From NCBI GenBank assembly GCA_023150275.1, contig JAKLLG010000001.1, positions 124,001-188,000 on the forward strand: a stretch of DNA of 64,000 nt, given 5' to 3'. Position numbers and translations under genes: made by a program. The notes under the pieces were generated by a model. That model was not told the DNA's origin, did not search any database, and saw nothing but the letters and a program-made list of their open reading frames with translations. This document shows, in pieces, positions 8,209-16,018 of the stretch (its first letter is position 1; every line of letters starts with the position of its first letter). Origin of the DNA: Rhodocyclaceae bacterium. Its GTDB lineage: Bacteria > Pseudomonadota > Gammaproteobacteria > Burkholderiales > Rhodocyclaceae.

Positions 8209-8274
8209 CTAATGCACCGTGCACACCATATGGGCTGGCTTCGATGCGATAAATTGCTTGATATTCATGGCCAT
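8209..8274 (-). CDS. 21-codon ORF ending in a hydrogenase-like MVCTVH tail
   Basis: A frame of 21 codons opened by ATG at 8274, preceded by AGGAG with a 10-base spacer (second ATG at 8268). It ends HMVCTVH-stop, the same last six residues as HoxC, because its 3' end is the left copy of the 19-bp direct repeat. I read it as the tail of the pre-insertion hoxC gene fused to a new start supplied by the inserted block; expression would restore translation just upstream of the SGNH hydrolase. It is unlikely to be a functional peptide in its own right. Confidence 0.4.
   Translation of the reverse strand: MAMNIKQFIASKPAHMVCTVH
8211..8229. repeat. left direct repeat (attachment-site-like) of the hipBA block
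   Basis: Exact copy of aatgcaccgtgcacaccat, also present at 11966-11984. It encodes (minus strand) the last codons of a NiFe-hydrogenase large subunit, MVCTVH plus the first base of the stop. The core tgcaccgtgca is an 11-bp palindrome with one central base. Flanking bases differ at both ends, so the identity is exactly 19 bp. Confidence 0.85.
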
Positions 8275-8363
8275 AACTCGTTGCTCCTACCTCTGCAAAA
8301 CACACCGATTCAGCATAGCACGCACCATAAGAATCAAACGCTTAGGAACGGGTCTTGCAAGGG

Positions 8364-10133
8364 TCATTTTGCGAATGTCATCGAACGCACAACATCATCC
8401 AGCAACTTGATGAAATTCCGTTTCGGCTTGAACTGCAAGCGCAGCTCGGCCAGGTAGTCACTATATTGCGATAGCTTTTTCTGCGCCTTCATCAGATCAC
8501 CGACCCGACAGACCAGCCGTACACCTTCCTCGTAGGCTGAGTTTTTGGTCTCGTCCACGATGGCCGGAATCACTCGCCGGTACAGGCAGATCGCATCGTC
8601 AGCGCGATCCTTTTCAAGCTTCCCGGCCAACAGAATCAACAGGCTGCGGTCGCAAGTGCCGTGGTGAGCGGCTGTCCAGGCGGCATCCAGATCCTTCTCC
8701 CACAAGGCAATCGATAGCCGCAGGCTGTAATTGGGTGTCGATGGCTTGGGCTTCCAGCGAGTCGTGGATGCTGCCTCCTTGGTGATCGCCTGATCGAGGC
8801 AGGCCAGCGCACGCTCGCGTTGCGCCGGCCAGATGCCCAGCTTGCCGGCGACCTCGTGCAATTTCTTGTACGGTTCCAGCCCGGGGCGTTCCTCGAACTG
8901 GATCCAGGTCAGTTGCAAGGCCTCGTCGTTGCGCTTGCGCTTCAGGTAGATGGCGACGAGGAAGTCACGCAGGCTGTCATGCGGCCGGTCTGGAAAAGCC
9001 TTCAAGCCTCGCTCGGCCCAATCCAAGGCTTCGTCGTGGCGCTTTGCCTTGGCCAGAATTTCAGCGATGCCAAGATAGCGGTAGCTGGCCGAGAGATCCT
9101 TGGCCTTGATCGCCACCAGTTCATCGACATCGCCGCTGGCCTCGGCGAGACGCTCCATGATTCGGGTAATCGCCGAGCGATGGGCGTCATAGCCCTTGTC
9201 GTCGACACGCGGCTTGATTTTCCGCCATTCGGCTTCTGCCAGTTCCCGATAGCGCTGCAAGCCTTTCTTGCCGAGGGGCGCCCGGTACGTGGTGGCATCA
9301 AAACTGCACAAGCCGAAGGGCAAGGTGGTTTCAAAACGGAACAGCCGCTCGGCAAGGGCCGCCGGGTCGGGCTTCGCCAGAGTGCAGGCTTTGAGGTGCA
9401 GTTCGCCGAGGCGATAGACGATGCCACCGATTTCGCCGTTGGAGTCATCGACCTGCTCCATGGCGCTCTCGACTTTCTCGATCGCATGCTCGGCAAGCCC
9501 AACCAGCATAGCCGCCGAATCTGGCTGCAGAAGCTCGGCCATGGAATCGGCGACCTGATCGATATTCCCGGCATAGGTGCTGACCTCGCGCCAGTCGATG
9601 AAGCCACGAATCTGCACGGCATCATCGATGGCCCGCCGGAATGCCTTTTCGGCATTGCCGCCGCCGTGCGTTCGCTCTGCCTTGAGCAGGAGGGACTGGA
9701 AAAGCCGGTCGTCACGTTGCGCGACATCCAGCAACACCTCGATCAATGACTCGGCTGGCTGAGCCTCCAAAAACTGTCGAATATCATTCCAGGGGTCGCG
9801 GCACTTGGCCTTGGCCTGCTTTCTGCCTGCGCCAGCGGCCGGCAATGACGCCGATCCATGTTCGTCGAGCCATGCCAGTCCGACCGCGACGCAGTGCTTG
9901 CAGAAATAGCCGTCGCCAGCACGAGGACAGGTGCAATCCGCGGCAAGCTCGCCCTCCTCGTCCCAGAGTTCGACCTGATACGTCCCGGTTCCCTCCACAT
10001 TGGCTGAAACCTTGTTTTCCAGGACCCGCAGCCGCCCGACGGCACCGACGGCGAAATACTCCTCGCCGCGCGCATAGGCGGCGCTGCCAGCGCAGGCTTT
10101 GAGCAGGGGGCGGGAAATCAGGTCATTGAGCAT
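8364..10133 (-). CDS. SWIM zinc-finger protein with TPR-like helical body
   Basis: A 589-residue protein with an N-terminal SWIM finger (CTCPRAGDGYFCKHC; ligands Cys67, Cys69, Cys78, His80). The remaining roughly 450 residues are a helical array with TPR-like pairs (for example SYRYLGIAEILAKAKRHDEA and WAERGLKAFPDRPHDSLRD). SWIM fingers bind nucleic acid or protein and occur with helicases, MuDR transposases and stand-alone DUF6880-like proteins; the exact function here is unknown. It is cargo of the block flanked by the 19-bp repeats and is divergent from hipBA. The gap 8275-8363 after its stop contains only weak promoter-like sequence. Confidence 0.8.
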   Translation of the reverse strand: MLNDLISRPLLKACAGSAAYARGEEYFAVGAVGRLRVLENKVSANVEGTGTYQVELWDEEGELAADCTCPRAGDGYFCKHCVAVGLAWLDEHGSASLPAAGAGRKQAKAKCRDPWNDIRQFLEAQPAESLIEVLLDVAQRDDRLFQSLLLKAERTHGGGNAEKAFRRAIDDAVQIRGFIDWREVSTYAGNIDQVADSMAELLQPDSAAMLVGLAEHAIEKVESAMEQVDDSNGEIGGIVYRLGELHLKACTLAKPDPAALAERLFRFETTLPFGLCSFDATTYRAPLGKKGLQRYRELAEAEWRKIKPRVDDKGYDAHRSAITRIMERLAEASGDVDELVAIKAKDLSASYRYLGIAEILAKAKRHDEALDWAERGLKAFPDRPHDSLRDFLVAIYLKRKRNDEALQLTWIQFEERPGLEPYKKLHEVAGKLGIWPAQRERALACLDQAITKEAASTTRWKPKPSTPNYSLRLSIALWEKDLDAAWTAAHHGTCDRSLLILLAGKLEKDRADDAICLYRRVIPAIVDETKNSAYEEGVRLVCRVGDLMKAQKKLSQYSDYLAELRLQFKPKRNFIKLLDDVVRSMTFAK

Positions 10134-10250
10134 GGCTGGTCGCCGTAATTTGTGGGACGGCGACCAGCCAGCCTAGCCTGACATTACCCTCTTTATTACC
10201 CTTATTCAGAGGCGCACACTCTTTCCCCCGTCGGTCAGCCACAAAACACC

Positions 10251-10278
10251 TTGAGCTATCCTATATAGAGTATATTAA
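10251..10278 (+). promoter_or_regulatory. hipBA promoter with HipB-type operator
   Basis: A -35 TTGAGC (10251-10256) and -10 TATTAA (10273-10278) with 16-bp spacing place the transcription start at about 10285, next to the hipB ATG at 10286, so the mRNA is probably leaderless; no ribosome site is seen. Between the two elements lies TATCC-N8-GTATA (10257-10274), one base from the E. coli HipB operator TATCC-N8-GGATA. HipB bound there would block RNA polymerase, the usual toxin-antitoxin autoregulation. Confidence 0.6.
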
Positions 10279-10285
10279 CATCATT

Positions 10286-10618
10286 ATGAATACGCTAAAG
10301 CGCATCAATAACCAGGAGACTCTCGCCCTGCTCGGCAAGACTCTGCGCGAAAGGCGAGCGTCGATGGGGCTGGCACAAAGCGCAGTGCGCGGCATCCGTC
10401 AGGCAACGATTTCGAAGATCGAGCGCGGCGGGGACGTGACGCTCGATACGCTGATCGGCTATGCGGCAGCACTCGGGCTTGAACTGGTCCTCGCCCCGAT
10501 CGGGCAACGCGCGACCCTGACCAGGGCAGCAATGGGAGGAGTGAAGGCAACGGACAATGTTGCAAGCCCGTTGGATCTGCTCGACGAATTTGCCGATCTG
10601 CGGGATGAGCCTGAATGA
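10286..10618 (+). CDS. hipB: HipB-like XRE-family antitoxin
   Basis: A 110-residue protein with one Cro/C1-type helix-turn-helix (about residues 12-70: LGKTLRERRASMGLAQSAV, then RQATISKIERGGDVTLDTLI) and a short acidic tail (DLLDEFADLRDEPE). In the HipBA system the antitoxin binds HipA and operator DNA. The stop overlaps the hipA start by 4 bp (ATGA), as expected for coupled toxin-antitoxin genes. It is part of the block bounded by the 19-bp direct repeats. Confidence 0.9.
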   Translation: MNTLKRINNQETLALLGKTLRERRASMGLAQSAVRGIRQATISKIERGGDVTLDTLIGYAAALGLELVLAPIGQRATLTRAAMGGVKATDNVASPLDLLDEFADLRDEPE

Positions 10619-11892
10619 CGACCGCCATTCGCAGCCTGGAAGTTCGCCTCCACGACGTACTGGTCGGCTACCTCACCCACTACCCGGACGAGAGAACGCT
10701 CTTCGTCGTGGACAATGCCTATCTTGAATACGGTGGCGGGCGACCGACGATCTCGCTCTCCATGGTTCGCCCAGGCGACGAACACCTCACCCGGCAACTG
10801 CTGCTGGACGAACGCAATAAATCATCGCTGGTCAAGGCGCCTCCGTTCTTCTCGAATCTGCTGCCCGAGGGCGGACTGCGCCGGCGTATCGCCGCCGAAC
10901 TCAAAATCCACGAGGACCGGGAATTCGACTTGCTCGCCGCGCTTGGGCGCGATCTTCCCGGCGCGGTCATCCTGACGCCAGCGAAAACGCCCGATCACCT
11001 GCCAGGCCGCCGCAGTGCTTTTGACGGGGCGCCCTCCGTCCCGCCCGAGATGAAATTCTCCCTGGGTGGAATGCAACTGAAGTTTTCCATGTTGCGCCAG
11101 GGCGATCGATTTACGCTTCCCGGCGCTACGGATCTGGGCGACTACATCGTCAAGCCCCCGTCCAGCGACTACCATGGCCTGCCGATGATCGAGGCAGCCG
11201 CCATGAAAACCGCGCGGGCCGTCGGTATCGAGACGCCGGAAGTGATGCTGGTACCGCCCGATCATGTCGATGACCTGACAAACTTTTCCGGATTCCGGCC
11301 GGACGAACCGTTTTATGCCGTGCGTCGCTTCGATCGTGTCGATCAGGGACAAGGGGAGCGCCGTCATATCGAGGATTTCGCCCAGGTATTCAACCTTCGC
11401 ACCAGTGAAAAGTACGGGCATGCGAATTACGAACAGATCGGCCGCACGCTGCTCCAGTACGCCGGAGGTGTGGACGACCTACGCGAAATGGCTCGCCGCC
11501 TGGTCTTCAATGTCCTCATGGGCAACGGCGATGCCCATGTCAAAAACTGGTCGCTGCTGTACGCCGACCGACGTCTCCCCCGGCTTTCGCCTGCCTATGA
11601 CCTCGTACCCACCATCGCCTACACAACCATGGATCAGAGCATCGCGCTCAACATGGGCGGCATAAAGCAGTTCCCGGAAATCTCGCTGCACACCTTCGAT
11701 GTTTTTCTGCGGCGGGTCGGCATTCTGGACCGCGCACGCGAAGACCTCATGGAAACCGTCATCACGACCGGCCGCGGCATTCTCGTTGCGTGGGAAGGCC
11801 TGTTCATGGAAACAGGCGTTCCTCCAAGATTGATACAAAGGATTCACGAGCACCAGAGAAGCCTGCAGCTGAGTGTTGAGCTCGCCGGTTAA
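10615..11892 (+). CDS. hipA: HipA-like serine/threonine kinase toxin
   Basis: A 425-residue HipA family kinase, close to the usual 440. Visible features are the N-terminal subdomain (LEVRLHDVLVGYL), FFSNLLPEGGLRR, the nucleotide site region MKFSLGGMQLKFS near 146-158, the catalytic loop GNGDAHVKNWSLLY at 303-316 (Asp306, Asn311) and the metal-binding Asp329 in AYDLVPT. E. coli HipA phosphorylates glutamyl-tRNA synthetase and causes persistence; the target of this homologue is not known. All key residues are intact, so it looks functional. It converges on hoxC with a 71-bp gap lacking a clear terminator, so read-through antisense to hoxC is possible. Confidence 0.92.
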   Translation: MTTAIRSLEVRLHDVLVGYLTHYPDERTLFVVDNAYLEYGGGRPTISLSMVRPGDEHLTRQLLLDERNKSSLVKAPPFFSNLLPEGGLRRRIAAELKIHEDREFDLLAALGRDLPGAVILTPAKTPDHLPGRRSAFDGAPSVPPEMKFSLGGMQLKFSMLRQGDRFTLPGATDLGDYIVKPPSSDYHGLPMIEAAAMKTARAVGIETPEVMLVPPDHVDDLTNFSGFRPDEPFYAVRRFDRVDQGQGERRHIEDFAQVFNLRTSEKYGHANYEQIGRTLLQYAGGVDDLREMARRLVFNVLMGNGDAHVKNWSLLYADRRLPRLSPAYDLVPTIAYTTMDQSIALNMGGIKQFPEISLHTFDVFLRRVGILDRAREDLMETVITTGRGILVAWEGLFMETGVPPRLIQRIHEHQRSLQLSVELAG

Positions 11893-11963
11893 CCAGAACC
11901 GGCATGCACCAAGGTGTGTAAATGAAGCAAGATTGCAACTGACTGTTTTTGCTTTTCTTTTTG

Positions 11964-13406
11964 TCAATGCACCGTGCACACCATGCACGGATCGAAGGAG
12001 CGCACGACGTGCTGCACGAGCACCGGGTTCGTATCGCCGTCGGTCACCGGCAGGCCGGCGAGCGCCTGTTCGAGGGCACCGGGCTGGCCCGCCGCGTCGC
12101 GCGGCGAGAAGTTCCAGGTGGTCGGCGCGACAATCTGGTAGCCGGCGATGCGGCCGCGCTCGATGCTGAGCCAATGGCCGAGCGTGCCGCGCGCGGCTTC
12201 GATCAGCCCGCTGCCGCTGCCGCTCTCCGGTTTGCGCCACTCGCCGCAGAACGGCTCGCCGGGTTCGATCGCGGCCAGCCAGTGCTCCATGCGCGGCAGC
12301 ACGCGCGCGACTTCGATCAGGCGCGCGACGACGCGGGCGAGCACGCTGGCGCCGTGGCTGGCGACCAGTTCGCCGAGCAGCGGCTGGCCGGCAAGCAGCT
12401 GGCGGGCGAGCGCACCGGTTTCGACGACGGCGCCGGCGTAGCGCGGCGCCTTGCACCAGGTGTAGGCCGCCGGCTTGCCGTCGGGCAGCGGGCGCGTTTC
12501 GCCGCTGGCCGGCGCCAGCGGCGCGTCGCCGGCGAACCAGGCATGGCTCGCATCCTCGCGGATCGCCGCGGTGTCGAAGGCCTGCGTTTCGCCGCCATGC
12601 CACACGCCGCCGGGCAGGAAGGCGCCAGTCGTTTCGGGGTAGGCGGCGCAGGCGAGAAAACGATCCTCGGCGCGGCCGATACGATCGAGGCCAAGCGCGA
12701 GCGCGATGCGCACGAAGCGCGCGGCGTCGGCATCGCGTGCTTCGCTCCAGGCGGCGAGGCCGGCGGCGTCGCGCAGCGCGGCGATGTTTTCCAGCGCATC
12801 GCCGAACAGCGGCCCTTCGAGAAAGGCGCGGAACTCGCGCAGCACCGCGGCGAGGCGCACCTTCTCAGTCGGCGTGATCGCACGCGTGGTGCCGCCGGGT
12901 TGCAGCGCCAGCGTGTGCGGCCACTTGCCGGCGAGGTAACCCATCAGGCGCAGGAAATCGGCGCGCGCCGGCAGATAGTCGGCCAGCGCCGTGCCGCGCT
13001 GGGCGACGAAACGCGCGCGGATCGCCGCGTGCCAGGGCGCACCGGCGTAGGCCTCGCGCGCGAAGTCGGGCATGAAGAAGCAGTAGAAGTGCGTCAGATG
13101 GTCGGCGACGTTCTCGCAGGCCTGGATCAGGTTCTTCGCGAACTGGCCGTTCGCCGGCGTCGCTATGCCGGCGGCGGCGGCGAGCGCGGCGGCGGCGGCG
13201 GCCGACTGCGACACCGAGCAGATGCCGCAGATGCGCGGCACGACAACCAGCGCATCGAGCGGATCACGGCCGATCAGCAGGTTCTCGAAGCCGCGGTAGA
13301 GCGAGGCCGACACCCGCGCTTCGCGCACACGGCTATCGGCGATGTCGAGCGCGACCTCGAGGTCGCCTTCGACGCGGTTGAAGGGGCCGACGACAATTCG
13401 GGTCAA
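11964..13406 (-). CDS. hoxC: HoxC/HupV, large subunit of the regulatory (H2-sensing) hydrogenase
   Basis: A 480-residue NiFe-hydrogenase large subunit with the N-terminal metal motif RICGIC-SVSQ (about residues 58-67) and the C-terminal DPCMVC. It ends ...MVCTVH with no cleavable extension, the hallmark of HoxC/HupV sensors, which need no maturation protease. It binds the NiFe(CN)2CO cofactor and works with HoxB in the cytoplasm to detect H2 and signal to HoxJ. It starts 37 bp after hoxB. Its last codons and stop lie in the right copy of the 19-bp repeat, so the stop (TGA) is provided by the inserted block while the protein end is unchanged. Confidence 0.95.
   Translation of the reverse strand: MTRIVVGPFNRVEGDLEVALDIADSRVREARVSASLYRGFENLLIGRDPLDALVVVPRICGICSVSQSAAAAAALAAAAGIATPANGQFAKNLIQACENVADHLTHFYCFFMPDFAREAYAGAPWHAAIRARFVAQRGTALADYLPARADFLRLMGYLAGKWPHTLALQPGGTTRAITPTEKVRLAAVLREFRAFLEGPLFGDALENIAALRDAAGLAAWSEARDADAARFVRIALALGLDRIGRAEDRFLACAAYPETTGAFLPGGVWHGGETQAFDTAAIREDASHAWFAGDAPLAPASGETRPLPDGKPAAYTWCKAPRYAGAVVETGALARQLLAGQPLLGELVASHGASVLARVVARLIEVARVLPRMEHWLAAIEPGEPFCGEWRKPESGSGSGLIEAARGTLGHWLSIERGRIAGYQIVAPTTWNFSPRDAAGQPGALEQALAGLPVTDGDTNPVLVQHVVRSFDPCMVCTVH
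11966..11984. repeat. right direct repeat of the hipBA block, within the hoxC 3' end
   Basis: Exact second copy of the 19-bp sequence at 8211-8229, in the same orientation. It covers the last six codons of hoxC and the first base of its stop. Adjacent bases differ from the left copy (c versus t before, g versus a after). Confidence 0.85.
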
Positions 13407-13443
13407 TGGACGCCCCTCCTGCTCCGGTAAGCCGAGCAGACGG

Positions 13444-14442
13444 TCACGAGCGCGTCCCCTTCTTGCCCGCCGGCAGCATCACCGGGTGGTCGCGCGTCGC
13501 CGATTCGCGCACGCGCTTTGGCGTTGCCGACTTGGAGAGCGCGGCGAGCGCCACGAACCAGGCTTTCGGCATGTCGAGCGGCAGGCCGGTGGGAATGCCG
13601 GCGACCTTCGGCGTTTCCATGAACGGATGGCCAGGCGATTCGAAATTCGGCTCGGTGCAGGCGATGCAGGTGAAGCCGCCGCGGATGCACGAACCGACAC
13701 CATGCCAAGGCCGCACGTTGCAGTCGGCGTGCGCCTGCGTGCCCTTGCAGCCGAGGTTCTCCATCAGGCAGCCGAGGTCAGAGAGCTTCTGCGCGCTGGC
13801 CTTGAATTCGTAGAACTCGTTCTTCGGGCAGCCGTGGTGCACCAGTTGCTCGGCGTAGAAACGCGGGCGCTGAAGTTCGTCGAGGTCGTCCGCGGTGAAG
13901 GCGTCGGCGGCGATCGCCATCAGCGTGTCGATCAGCCAGTCGGCATGGATCGGGCAGCCGGCAACATTCACCACCGGCAGGCCGCCCAAGGCGCGGAAGC
14001 CGGCGCCGAGCAGACCGCCCGGTTCGGCGCCGTCGAACTGCAGGCCGCAGGCCTCGGTGAGGTTGTCGCCGCCGGCACCGATACCGCCGAAGGCGGTGCA
14101 ACTACCGACGGCGACGACGACGCGGGCGCGCGCCGCCAGCCGGCGCACCCATTCGATCATCGGCTCGCCGCTGCCGGAAAGCATGTGGAATCGCCCGCTG
14201 CCGTTCGGCCCGCGCAGCAGCGCGCCCTCGACGCAGAGGATGTCGAAGGCAAGCGACCCGTCGGCGGCCGCGCGCAACTGCGCCAGCGCTTCCTCGCCGC
14301 TCGCTTCCGACAGCGCCGGGTGGGCGGCGATATCGACGCCGGCACCGGCCAGCCGTTCGAGCACGCCGCGCCGCGCCGTATCGCCGAGCAGCGACTGCGT
14401 GCAACCGCCGCAACCGGAGGCCTGGAGCCAAAGGAGCTTCAT
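13444..14442 (-). CDS. hoxB: HoxB/HupU, small subunit of the regulatory hydrogenase
   Basis: A 332-residue hydrogenase small subunit. It opens directly with MKLLWLQASGCGGCTQSLL, the proximal-cluster motif, without the Tat signal and membrane anchor of uptake enzymes, so it is the cytoplasmic sensor type. Further FeS cysteines are seen in VGSCTAFGG, GCPIHADW, HHGCPKNEFYE, ENLGCKG and CIACTEPNF. The frame is open 11 codons upstream, but the ATG at 14442 matches the family start. It should transfer electrons from the HoxC active site in the H2-sensing complex. It lies between hoxA and hoxC as in Cupriavidus. Confidence 0.94.
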   Translation of the reverse strand: MKLLWLQASGCGGCTQSLLGDTARRGVLERLAGAGVDIAAHPALSEASGEEALAQLRAAADGSLAFDILCVEGALLRGPNGSGRFHMLSGSGEPMIEWVRRLAARARVVVAVGSCTAFGGIGAGGDNLTEACGLQFDGAEPGGLLGAGFRALGGLPVVNVAGCPIHADWLIDTLMAIAADAFTADDLDELQRPRFYAEQLVHHGCPKNEFYEFKASAQKLSDLGCLMENLGCKGTQAHADCNVRPWHGVGSCIRGGFTCIACTEPNFESPGHPFMETPKVAGIPTGLPLDMPKAWFVALAALSKSATPKRVRESATRDHPVMLPAGKKGTRS

Positions 14443-14554
14443 GCGGAACAACCAATCACAGGGACACAGAAACACAGCGAACGACGGGGAGAAAACTGCT
14501 TATGGTTTTCCTCTGTGTCTCTGTCTCTCCGTGGCAAGAAAGGTTTTTCGTTCA

Positions 14555-16018
14555 TCACTTTTTTTCCAGCCCATAGCGTTCGAGCTTGTTGCGCAGACCG
14601 ACGCGCGAGAGCCCCAATTCGGCGGCGGCTTTCGATTTGTTCCAGCGGTGGCGGATCAGCGCTTCCTTGACGACCTGCGCTTCGAGCTGGTCCATGCGTT
14701 CCTTGAGGCCGCCAGCGAGGCCGGTGAGCAGCGAGAGGTCGGCGGCCTGCACTTCGCCGACCGGCGAGCGCAGCACGCGCGGCGAGAGCAGGTCGGCGCC
14801 GAGTTTCGGCCCTTCGGCGAGCGCCAGCATGCGCAGGATTTCGTTCTGCAGCTCGCGCACGTTGCCCGGCCAGCGGTAGGCGGCGATGCACGCCGCCGTC
14901 TCGCCGGTAAAGCCGTCGCAGTCCTTGCCGAGCGCGCGCTTCGAGGCGTCGAGCAGGCGTTCGGCGAGCAGCGGAATGTCCATCGTCCGCTCGCGCAGCG
15001 GCGGCACGTGCAGCGACACCGTCGCCAGCCGGTAATAGAGATCCTCGCGGAAGCGGCCGGCGGCAACCTCGGCGTCGAGGTCGCGGTTGGTGGCGGCGAT
15101 CACGCGCACGTCGACCGATACCGGCCGCGCGCCGCCGAGCGGGCGGAACTCGCCCTCCTGCAGCACGCGCAAGAGCTTGACCTGGAAAGCGGGCGAAGTC
15201 TCGCCGATTTCGTCGAGAAAGATGGTGCCGCCGTCGGCCTGCTGGAAGAGGCCGATGCGATCCTCGTAGGCGCCGGTGAAGGCGCCACGCTTGTAGCCGA
15301 ACAGTTCGGCTTCGAGCAGCTGGTCGGGCAGCGCGCCGCAGTTCTCGACGACGAAGGCCTTGTCGGCGCGCCGGCTGCAGTAGTGGATGGCGCGCGCCAC
15401 CATTTCCTTGCCGGTGCCGGATTCGCCGCTGATCAACACCGAAAGGTCAAAGGGCGCCACCTTGCCAATCATGTCGCAGACGGCATTGAGCGGGCTGCCG
15501 GGCGCGCGGATCAGGCCGTCCAGACCGAACTCGCGTTTGACGCGCTCGTACTTCATCTCGACCCGCTTTTTCAGCACCGGTTCGGCGGCGCGCAGTTCGA
15601 GCGACAGGCGCTGGTTCTCCTGCTGCAGACGGAAGACGTTCCACGCGCTCTGCAGCGTCAGCAGCAACTGCTCGGGCTGCCAAGGCTTCAGCAGATACTG
15701 GTAGATGCCGGCTTCGTTGATGCCGGCGATGATGTCTTCGGCCTCGGTATAGCCGGAGAGGATGATGCGCACCGAATCGGGCCAGCGCTCGCGCACGCTC
15801 TTGAGGAATTCGACGCCGGTGGTGCCGGGCATGCGCTGGTCGCAGAGGATGATCTGCACGCCGCCGGCCGGCGCCTCGCGTTCGAGGATCGCCTGCGCAG
15901 CATCGGCACCGGTCGCGGTGAACACCTCGAAATCCTCTTCCAGCGTACGCCGCAGCGCTTCCAGCGAGCGTACCTCGTCGTCAATGACGAGTACCGAGGG
16001 CAGTTTCGCCTTGCTCAT
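14555..16018 (-). CDS. hoxA: HoxA/HupR, NtrC-type response regulator of hydrogenase genes
   Basis: A 487-residue sigma-54 activator: receiver domain (1-125, phospho-acceptor Asp60 in [10 protein letters not shown]), AAA+ domain with Walker A GESGTGKE (198-205) and GAFTGA (245-250), which contacts sigma-54, and a Fis-type helix-turn-helix at the C-terminus ([20 protein letters not shown]). HoxA/HupR drives transcription of uptake hydrogenase genes and in known systems is active unphosphorylated. The ATG at 16018 overlaps the hoxX stop (ATGA). Candidate local targets are the -24/-12 sites before the nickel permease and fdhA. Confidence 0.95.
   Translation of the reverse strand: MSKAKLPSVLVIDDEVRSLEALRRTLEEDFEVFTATGADAAQAILEREAPAGGVQIILCDQRMPGTTGVEFLKSVRERWPDSVRIILSGYTEAEDIIAGINEAGIYQYLLKPWQPEQLLLTLQSAWNVFRLQQENQRLSLELRAAEPVLKKRVEMKYERVKREFGLDGLIRAPGSPLNAVCDMIGKVAPFDLSVLISGESGTGKEMVARAIHYCSRRADKAFVVENCGALPDQLLEAELFGYKRGAFTGAYEDRIGLFQQADGGTIFLDEIGETSPAFQVKLLRVLQEGEFRPLGGARPVSVDVRVIAATNRDLDAEVAAGRFREDLYYRLATVSLHVPPLRERTMDIPLLAERLLDASKRALGKDCDGFTGETAACIAAYRWPGNVRELQNEILRMLALAEGPKLGADLLSPRVLRSPVGEVQAADLSLLTGLAGGLKERMDQLEAQVVKEALIRHRWNKSKAAAELGLSRVGLRNKLERYGLEKK

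Larger units (their letters stand above)
8211..11984. mobile_element. putative non-autonomous integrated block carrying SWIM gene and hipBA
   Basis: A 3.75-kb segment bounded by the 19-bp direct repeat. The right copy completes hoxC; the left copy retains the same hoxC codons followed by TAG and, 10 bp on, the SGNH gene. Removing one repeat plus the cargo would rebuild an uninterrupted hoxB-hoxC-SGNH-nikR-hoxJ operon. Cargo: a SWIM-zinc-finger protein (minus) and the hipBA toxin-antitoxin pair (plus). No integrase or transposase gene and no terminal inverted repeat is visible, so mobilisation would need an enzyme from elsewhere or the element has decayed. This resembles islands that insert at gene 3' ends and regenerate them. 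The mechanism is inferred from the repeat and gene order only. Confidence 0.65.

Noticed and set aside
13444-14442. hoxB as small subunit of an uptake hydrogenase
   Set aside because: It lacks the Tat signal and C-terminal anchor, and its partner HoxC lacks the cleavable tail, so the pair is the regulatory type.
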